Shown piece after piece: positions 57,378-64,000 of a stretch of 64,000 bases of DNA. Within the stretch, counting starts at the first letter, position 1. Every line of letters begins with the position of its first letter. The notes below the pieces were generated by a model. It saw only the letters and a list, made by a program, of their open reading frames with translations. It was not told the DNA's origin and ran no database searches. The stretch is from Arbacia lixula (taxonomy: Eukaryota > Echinodermata > Echinoidea > Arbacioida > Arbaciidae), in NCBI GenBank assembly GCA_963669155.1, contig OZ022581.1:3545129-3609128 (forward strand). The letters run 5' to 3'. A program made the position numbers and the translations under genes.

Positions 57378-58008
57378 TACGGAAGCTTAGAAGTGCCCCC
57401 AGAAGACGAGATAATCTAGGACGTGAAGACGAGAAGACGAGACGAGAAGACGAGAAAAAGAGTCAAGAAGACAAAAAGACAAGATCTTGGATCTCGTCAA
57501 GTCGACTTCTGTAGGACGAGAAGACAAAAAGACAAGATCCTGAGAAGACGAGAAGACGAGAAAAAAGAGTCAAGAAGACAAAAAGACAAGATCTTGGATC
57601 TCGTCAAGTCGACTTCTGTAAGACGAAAAGACAGAAAGACAAGATGCTGGATCTCGTCAAGTCGACTTCTGTAAGACGAAGAGACAAAAAGACAAGAACT
57701 TGGATCTCGTCAAGTCTACTTATGTAGGATGAGAAGACAAGAAGACGAGATCTTGGATCTCGTCATGTCGACTTCTGTAAGACAAGAAGACAAGAAGACA
57801 AGATCTTGGATCTCGTCAAGTCGACTTCTGTAATACAAGAAGACAAAAAGACAAGAACCAAGGATCTCGGCAAGTCGACTTCTGTAGGGCGAGAAAACAA
57901 GATGACAAGATCCTGGATCTCGTCAAGTCGACTTGATGAGGATGGGAAGGCAAGAAGACGAATTCGAGATTGTCGCTCTATACGACCGACTCTAGGCTAT
58001 ATATAGGC
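57378..58008. repeat. Left long inverted terminus, minisatellite-like
   Basis: About nine units share GATCTCGTCAAGTCGACTTC followed by variable AGACAAGAAGAC words. A GTCGAC site recurs in nearly every unit. Two longer units repeat GACGAGAAAAAGAGTCAAG. Confidence 0.85.
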
Positions 58009-58115
58009 GAGCGGGACTATAATAAAACATGCAATTTCTTCAAAACTACACACACTCATACACACACGTACATACATATACGCTGCTTGATTATGCTGTT
58101 TTATCTGATAGGACT
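58009..58115. repeat. Inner inverted repeat, left copy
   Basis: GAGCGGGACTATAATAAAAC, then TTCTTCAAAAC and ATACGCTGCTTGATTATGC, mirrored at 60,722-60,832. Less complete copies at 59,979-60,075 and 60,488-60,570 are mirrored to each other as well. Confidence 0.8.
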
Positions 58116-58257
58116 TCACACACAGACACACACATATACATACTTTTTTTTATTTTTTTTATGTTTTTATTGGGGATTTCATTCAAAATAAGCATTAATA
58201 CATTCGTATATAAATCAATATAAGCAAAATAATATAGTACAAGTCTTCATTTTGTTT

Positions 58258-59790
58258 CTACAGCATAATTTTCTTTGATAAAACATCAGTTAATGAGCAA
58301 AACAAGGAAGAATGAAACCCCTTATATACACATATAATGAAAAAAAAAAAGAAGAAGACATGCATGCACACATAAACCTTTATCACCCCGACCGACCCCC
58401 CCCCCCCCAAAAAAAAAAAAAAAAAATACATCTGCACACACATCCATCGACCACACGACACACACCCACACACACCAGCACCCACCGACTGCTTTCAGTC
58501 TTGATGAATTGAATCTGAAGATAAATGTCTTGACACTGGTTGTAATTTAATACTTTCCCATTGTTGTAGATGTTTACATAGTTTGTTTCTTTTTATAGCC
58601 ATCTCTTTTTCCTCATCCTTATATTCCAATATTATTTTAAACAATCTATCTAACTTAGGAACTGCACCCTCTGACCTTGACCGATATATGATATACTTAA
58701 TTGTAAAAATGAATGTATTGCAGCACTTAATCCTAAATGAGTTTCCCAGTATTCCAACATGAACATTTTCCCACTTTACGTTTTGTAGTTCTACAAGCCC
58801 AAATCTTTCAATCACTCCCTGCTACAGGGGCTTGACATATACACAGTCCTAAAATAAATGCAAATATGACTCCGTCATTTGTTTACAGAAAGAACACTGG
58901 TCGTCTTCAACAAAACCAAATCTTAATAGATGTTCTTTTGTATAAATTGCTCCGTGGAGTAATTTGTACTGAAATTCCTTAATCTTTAACAAAAGCGTTG
59001 TGATTCTGGGTTTTAAAAATATATCTTTAGTTTCCTTTTTTGAGAATTCAAAATCATATTTTGACCATCCCGAATTATTAAAGTGTATAAACGTTGCAAA
59101 TCTGTTATAAAATGATCGTAGACCTTTCTTGATGTTAGGTCTCTCAAAAGGATCGTATTTTCTGATATCTTTAAAGTAATATTAAAATCTCGTACATCTA
59201 CTGAGTAGTATTTGTCTGGCCTCCCATCAAATTTCCCGCTCTTTAAAATAACATTGCACATTTCCCAAATCTTAGCTATGTTATCACTACATAAACCTAA
59301 ATTCTGAAAGTATGCCAGTGGTCTGATTTGATTCTTATTGAGAATGTGATCAACTAAATAAATATTTTTCTTTTACAATTCTTCATGAAAAATCATTTTG
59401 TTTTTATGAAGGTAGTTTTTATTATTAAAAATTATTGGATTAGTTTTCCCTTCTTGAAAATTCCTACAGCTCTCCATATCCTGCCATGCTTTTAACATTT
59501 CTAAATAAAATATTGGTGCTTTGACTGTAAGTAGTTTCATATCATAATTGCAAAGGGAAACAAATCTTCCCCCAACCGTCCTAAAGATATGGTCAAAATA
59601 CAATTTCCATCCCATATTCCTTTCTCCATACAGAAGTCTCTTCAGCCACATAAGCCTTTGGGTTTTCACAAATAAATCAAAATCAATCATTCTTAAACCT
59701 CCATCACCATAATCTTGGTAACAGATCGCTCTTTTGATACGATCTTTCCCATTCCATATAAATTCAAAACATAACTTTTTTAATTTCAGC
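58258..59790 (-). mobile_element. L1/Tx1-type LINE fragment, C-terminal part of ORF2
   Basis: The minus strand reads LRMIDFDLFVKTQRLMWLKR from about 59,700, then YLEMLKAWQDMESCRN. After a frame change it reads LAYFQNLGLCSDNIAKIWEM, KYKLLHGAIYTKEHL-type text, and a CxxC...HLF zinc-knuckle end near 58,870. It finishes with a GLVELQNVKWENV tail. This is the thumb to C-terminus of L1/Tx1 ORF2. At least two frame changes and stops are present. The 5' side is cut by the CA array. Confidence 0.7.
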
Positions 59791-59792
59791 TA

Positions 59793-60310
59793 CCACCCAT
59801 ACACCCATACACACCCATACACACACACACACACCACGAACACACACACACACACACGCACACACACATACGCACATGTACATACTTACATATACCCACC
59901 CACACACACACGCACACACACGCACACACACACATACACACACACGCACACACAAAAAACTTGCACACACACACACAATATCTTCAAAACCTCACACACT
60001 CACACACATACATTCACACACGTACATACATATACGCTGCTTGATTCTGCTGTTTTATCTGATGGGACTTCACACAAACACACACATACACACATGCACA
60101 CACACATACGCACATACACATACACACATTATACTCGCACACACGCACACACACATACGCACATACACATACACATATATACTCACACACATACACATAC
60201 ACCCTCACATACACATACACACACACAAACACATACACACACACAAAACCCGCACACACACACAAAGACAGACATACCCACACACACAGACACACACACA
60301 CAAACAAATC
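59793..60310. repeat. CA-rich simple repeat
   Basis: ACACAC with CATACA and CGCACA variants, interrupted by one copy of the inner inverted repeat motif at 59,979-60,075. Confidence 0.9.
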
Positions 60311-60424
60311 CCGCCAATCCGTACATTGGCTGGGGTATTTGAGAGCCTTAAAGTGAAAGTCGAACCGAAGAAAAACTTGTCTTTAATAAAAAAAAAAAAA
60401 GGAGAGTTAAAGCTACAAATCAAA

Positions 60425-60454
60425 TGTGTATGTGTGCGTGTGTGTATGTGAGTG

Positions 60455-60491
<37 letters not shown>

Positions 60492-60691
60492 GTCCTATCA
60501 GATAAACAGCATAATCAAGCAGCGTATATATATGTATGTGTGTGAGTGTGTGTGGTTTTGAAGAAATTGTGTGAGTGCGGGTTTTGTGTGTGTGTTTGTG
60601 TATGTATGTGTGTATGTGTATGTGTGTTTTGTGCGTGTGTGTGCATGCATGTGTCTATGTGTATGTGTGCGTGCGTGTGTGTATGTGCGTG

Positions 60692-60727
<36 letters not shown>

Positions 60728-60800
60728 TCCTATCAGATAAAACAGCAGAATCATGCAGCGTATATGTATGTACGTGTGTGTATGAGTGTGTGTAGTTTTG
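60425..60800. repeat. TG-rich simple repeat, mirror of the CA array
   Basis: TGTGTG words containing two copies of the inner inverted repeat motif. With 59,793-60,310 it forms a large imperfect palindrome centred near 60,370. Confidence 0.85.
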
Positions 60801-60832
60801 AAGAAATTGCATGTTTTATTATAGTCCCGCTC
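60722..60832. repeat. Inner inverted repeat, right copy
   Basis: Inverted match to 58,009-58,115, ending ATAGTCCCGCTC. Confidence 0.8.
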
Positions 60833-62093
60833 GAGAACTATGACGGGGAGAAAATCAAGTCTGGCCTCCAAGACTAGCTCAACGCACCCATTCGAGGAAA
60901 CGCATTTGTAGACACTGGAAATTAGACATATTTTGAAAAGAATAATTATATCGTCAAAAAACCCAGCTCGATTTAGCTCGATTTCATCATGAAAGTGTCA
61001 TTTTTTCACTTTGCCCCCCAAATCAAAATACGTTCTGCTGCGCTTGGGATGAAATATAACATAGTAAAATAATTGCATGATGAAATTCATCATAATTTCA
61101 ATACAAAAGGTCTAAAGCCTAGTAAGTATGTCGTTCCCTGTTCCTTTTCACATAATCACACCACAACGACACAAAATGTATTCTACAAATTTCCACACAG
61201 CAGTAATCAACAATGAAAACAAACACTCACATGTTTATTTGTTTGTCACCATATAAAACTGTATATAATTAAATAGCCTCAACATGTACAATAACTGGAG
61301 ATGACAAAATTCTGGGTCTTTTTTCATAAATGACAAAAATGGGGCAAGATTCGTCAGCCTTCAACAAATTCTCAAACACCTAATTGTACATAACAAAATA
61401 CAATGCAACCATACATGTACCTTCTCAAACAGCTTCAAAAATCTTAGCATAGTATTAGCCTGAGTCAAAGCCAGGGGTCAAAGCATTTGATGCTGAAATA
61501 TAACAATTGTATGACAATTATCATCAAAATTTATACACAAATCTGAACCCTAGCAATTGCAAGTTTTTAATGTATTCTCTTATAAAATGTAGAAATTATC
61601 CACGATGAAACCAACTGCGCTCACACATCATTTTTTTTGTCATCTCATAAAGACATCTCATAAAAATGTATCAAATAACCTCTACATCTACCAAAGGAGG
61701 GTAAATACTAAAAACATAATTTTTAAATAAAAACCTGAAATATTTGTAATACAAAAGCTCCCCCCCCCAAAAAAAAAATAAAAAAAAAAAAATAATAATA
61801 ATAAAAGAAATAAAAAAATAAATAAAAAATAGAAAAATTCGACTGCGCGCAGTCGACTGGTATGCCTCCGCTTCATCGCATTCTGCAATTATTGCTGTTT
61901 GAGTACTTTGTTATTTTTTTGCATTAAACTACATTTTGTAGGGTGTATATTTTATTCATTGACCTTTGACCCTCGCCAGATCAGGCCCAAACCTTATCAG
62001 TTCCAGCCATCACACCAACTGGTAGATTTTATACACGTTTTAACGATGCTATGAGTGTGAATATGAAACGTTGCGTCAAGCCTGACAAACACC
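60833..62093. other. Unexplained 1.26 kb interior of the 5.4 kb element
   Basis: AT-rich, with no long frame. It holds a perfect 16-base palindrome CGACTGCGCGCAGTCG at 61,840-61,855 and the word TTGACCTTTGACCCTCGCCA at 61,959-61,978. An A-rich run lies at 61,768-61,830. Confidence 0.5.
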
Positions 62094-62770
62094 CTTGCCT
62101 ATATATAGCCTAGAGTCGGTCGTATAGAACGACGATCTCGAATTCGTCTTCTTGCCTTCCCATCCTCATCAAGTCGACTTGACGAGATCCAGGATCTTGT
62201 CATCTTGTTTTCTCGCCCGTACAGAAGTCGACTTGCCGAGATCCTTGGTTCTTGTCTTTTTGTCTTCTTGTCTTACAGAAGTCGACTTGACGAGATCCAA
62301 GATCGTGTCTTCTTGTCTTCTTGTCTTACAGAAGTCGACTTGACGAGATCCAAGATCTCGTCTTCTTGTCTTCTCATCGACTTGACGAGATAAAGGATCT
62401 TGTCTTCTTGTCTTCTCGTCCTACAGAAGTCGACTTGCCGAGATCCAGGATCTTGTCTTTCTGTCTTTTCGTCTTACAGAAGTCGACTTGACGAGATCCA
62501 GGATCTCATCTCTTTGTCTTTTCGTCTTACAGAAGTCGACTTGACGAGATTCAAGATCTTGTCTTTTTGTCTTCTTGACTCTTTTTCCTCGTCTTCTCGT
62601 CTTCTCAGGATCTTGTCTTTTTGTCTTCTCGTCCTACAGAAGTCGACTTGACGAGATCCAAGATCTTGTCTTTTTGTCTTCTTGACTCTTTTTCTCGTCT
62701 TCTCGTCTCGTCTTCTCGTCTTCACGTCCTAAATTATCTCGTCTTCTGGGGGCACTTCTAAGCTTCCGTA
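62094..62770. repeat. Right long inverted terminus, minisatellite-like
   Basis: Inverted match to the left terminus, including the inner end TATATATAGCCTAGAGTCGG and the outer end. It differs mainly in the number and order of units. Confidence 0.85.
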
Positions 62771-62825
62771 TGTTCGTCATGCAAGATTAGATTGACATGT
62801 TTGCTTTAAAAGGGATTACTACATG

Positions 62826-63550
62826 CAGGGATGTGTTAGGAAAGGATATGAAACAACATTCTTTCTTTGAGCCCATGCGTGGCACCGCCGAAAAATTGCG
62901 TGGTCTCAGCATGTGCTTTTCACGTGTTTTAACAATAACGAACACGATTGCCTAGCAACGGTTTCTCAGAGAGAACAAAAGAAATGTAGAGTCTTATTTC
63001 GCTTGTCCACTTCTGTTGGATTGCATCAATACTTTTGTGAGGAAAGGAGATATCAGCGAACAAAAATAAACAGTTTTTTAAAGTAAAATATCTCATTTGC
63101 ACGCAAATTCACGCAAACTCTGTTAATGAAAGTAAGCAGCTTAATATATGATTTTGATAATGATTGAATCCGACATTTCCGGAAATCTCCGGAAAGTGAA
63201 GAAATTTGTTAATTATGTAAGTAAGAATATTATCTTATATCTCCGTTTGTGCATCATTCAACAATTATTTAGAAGAAAAACGAATACAGGATCTTTAGAG
63301 GTGTTGCCCCTTAACTTTCTTGAAAATTGCAAAAAAATGTGATAAGAAACACAGCTTCGAGAAACAAAACAGGCAATTAAAGATACTGCTTTCCAAGTTG
63401 ACGATAGCAAAATGACGGTGCCGCGCATGGGACTTCAAAGCATTGCAGTGATTGTGGAATGCTTTTGACATTCATTAGCACGCTTTAGTATCCATACAGA
63501 TGTTTGAATATATTATGGTTGAGTTGTCCCTCCTTCCTAACACATCCCTG
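62826..63550 (-). mobile_element. Inverted-repeat element family, copy B
   Basis: Reverse-orientation relative of the element at 38,423-39,117. It begins CAGGGATGTGTTAGGAAAGG and ends TCCTTCCTAACACATCCCTG. It is 725 bp, without coding sequence. No clean target duplication was seen, possibly because copy C lies 11 bp away. Confidence 0.8.
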
Positions 63551-63561
63551 CTTACACAAAC

Positions 63562-64000
63562 CAGGGATGTGTTAGGAAGGAGGGACAACTCGAGCATAAT
63601 ATATTCAAACATCTGTATGGATACTAAAGCGTGCTAATGAATGTCAAAAGCATTCCACAATCACTGCAATGCTTTGATGTCCCATGCGCGGCACCGTCAT
63701 TTTGCTGCCGTCAACTTGGAAAGCAATATCCCTGTTTTGTTTCTCGAAGCTGTGTTTCTTTTCACAGTTTTTTGTAATTTCCACGAAAGTTAAGGGCAAC
63801 GCCACTAAAGATCCTGTATTCGTTTTTTTTCTAAATAATTCTTGAATGACGCACAAACGGAGTTATAAGACGATATTCTTACTTACATAATTATCAAATT
63901 TTTTCACTTTCCGGAGATTTCCGGAAATGTCGGATTCAATCATTATCATTTTTTTTTATTAAGCTGTTTATTTTCATTAACAGAGTTTGCGTGAATTTGC
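63562..64000 (+). mobile_element. Inverted-repeat element family, copy C, cut by the window end
   Basis: Begins CAGGGATGTGTTAGGAAGG and runs in plus orientation, mirror-imaging copy B across an 11 bp spacer (CTTACACAAAC, 63,551-63,561). It continues past the window. Confidence 0.8.

Larger units (their letters stand above)
57378..62770. mobile_element. 5,393 bp element with about 650 bp inverted termini and a 6 bp target duplication
   Basis: The ends TACGGAAGCTTAGAAGTGCC and GGCACTTCTAAGCTTCCGTA are inverted copies. The inverted match runs from 57,378 to about 58,008 and from about 62,094 to 62,770. TGTTCG flanks both sides (57,372-57,377 and 62,771-62,776), and the empty site is kept in the neighbouring duplicate at 57,022. 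The termini are arrays of a roughly 55 bp unit (ATCTCGTCAAGTCGACTTCT plus AGACGAGAAGAC words). Inside are a LINE fragment, CA/TG arrays and 1.3 kb of unknown DNA. I found no transposase, polymerase, integrase or capsid gene, so it is non-autonomous and its superfamily is open. Long termini with a 6 bp target duplication resemble Polinton geometry, but nothing else supports that. Confidence 0.8.

Noticed and set aside
57378-58008. CRISPR-like array of GATCTCGTCAAGTCGACTTC repeats
   Set aside because: The intervening parts are variants of one purine-rich word and not unique spacers. The array is mirrored at 62.1-62.8 kb as an element terminus.
59734-60451. Thr/His-rich frame of about 200 codons
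   Set aside because: Produced by the CA repeat; no ordinary amino acid composition outside it.
57378-62770. Calling the 5.4 kb element a Polinton
   Set aside because: The 6 bp duplication and long termini fit, but no polymerase, integrase or capsid gene was seen and the element is short.

Overview
The window looks like nuclear DNA of a marine invertebrate deuterostome. An echinoderm is my best guess; a hemichordate or a cephalochordate is possible. The reasons are about 60% A+T, spliced genes with small phase-matched exons, a secreted C-type-lectin/mucin/PAN protein, an unclassified kinase, the recurrent word TAGGCCTA, and very heavy loading with non-LTR, DNA-type and Ty3/Gypsy elements. No bacterial or viral gene order is present.

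Two host genes can be built exon by exon, both on the minus strand. Gene 1 (3,476-16,343) has a signal-peptide exon, two nearly identical lectin-domain exons, and a final exon holding a mucin-like repeat and a PAN/Apple domain. All its introns are phase 1. The two lectin exons exist because a 3.69 kb block is tandemly duplicated (6,026-9,715 and 9,716-13,410). Gene 2 (51,294-55,387) encodes a predicted 749-residue protein in seven coding exons. Three related exons carry a shared basic motif and precede a complete protein kinase domain. Two perfect CRE palindromes lie upstream of it. A third host locus (about 33.5-34.6 kb, minus) is a damaged DUF829/TMEM53-like hydrolase copy. A lone unexplained exon sits at 40,011-40,174.

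Layout: 1-3,102 is a split Jockey-group LINE. 3.4-16.4 kb is the lectin gene with purine-rich arrays and another LINE in its introns. 17-23.4 kb holds palindromic repeats and a foldback-like element (18,356-22,796) with a 979 bp element nested in one arm. 27.4-32.2 kb has a Tc1-like remnant, tRNA-like sequences and two small inverted-repeat elements. 33-40 kb has the damaged hydrolase, LINE scraps and a 695 bp inverted-repeat element. 40,584-45,738 is a young Ty3/Gypsy element with very short LTRs. It lies against a 2.8 kb non-coding inverted-repeat element (45,746-48,520). 51-56 kb is the kinase gene. 56.7-62.8 kb is a 308 bp tandem duplication whose second copy is split by a 5,393 bp element with about 650 bp inverted termini and a 6 bp target duplication. 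62.8 kb to the end has two head-to-head copies of the 695 bp element family.

The most notable points are the exon duplication in the lectin gene, the kinase with a triplicated N-terminal exon, the 5.4 kb long-TIR element with its empty site preserved next door, the foldback element, and the 2.8 kb element carrying repeated GTAACRTCCGAAAC motifs around a large palindrome. Exon calls rest on splice-site consensus and frame agreement read by eye; no database search was possible.
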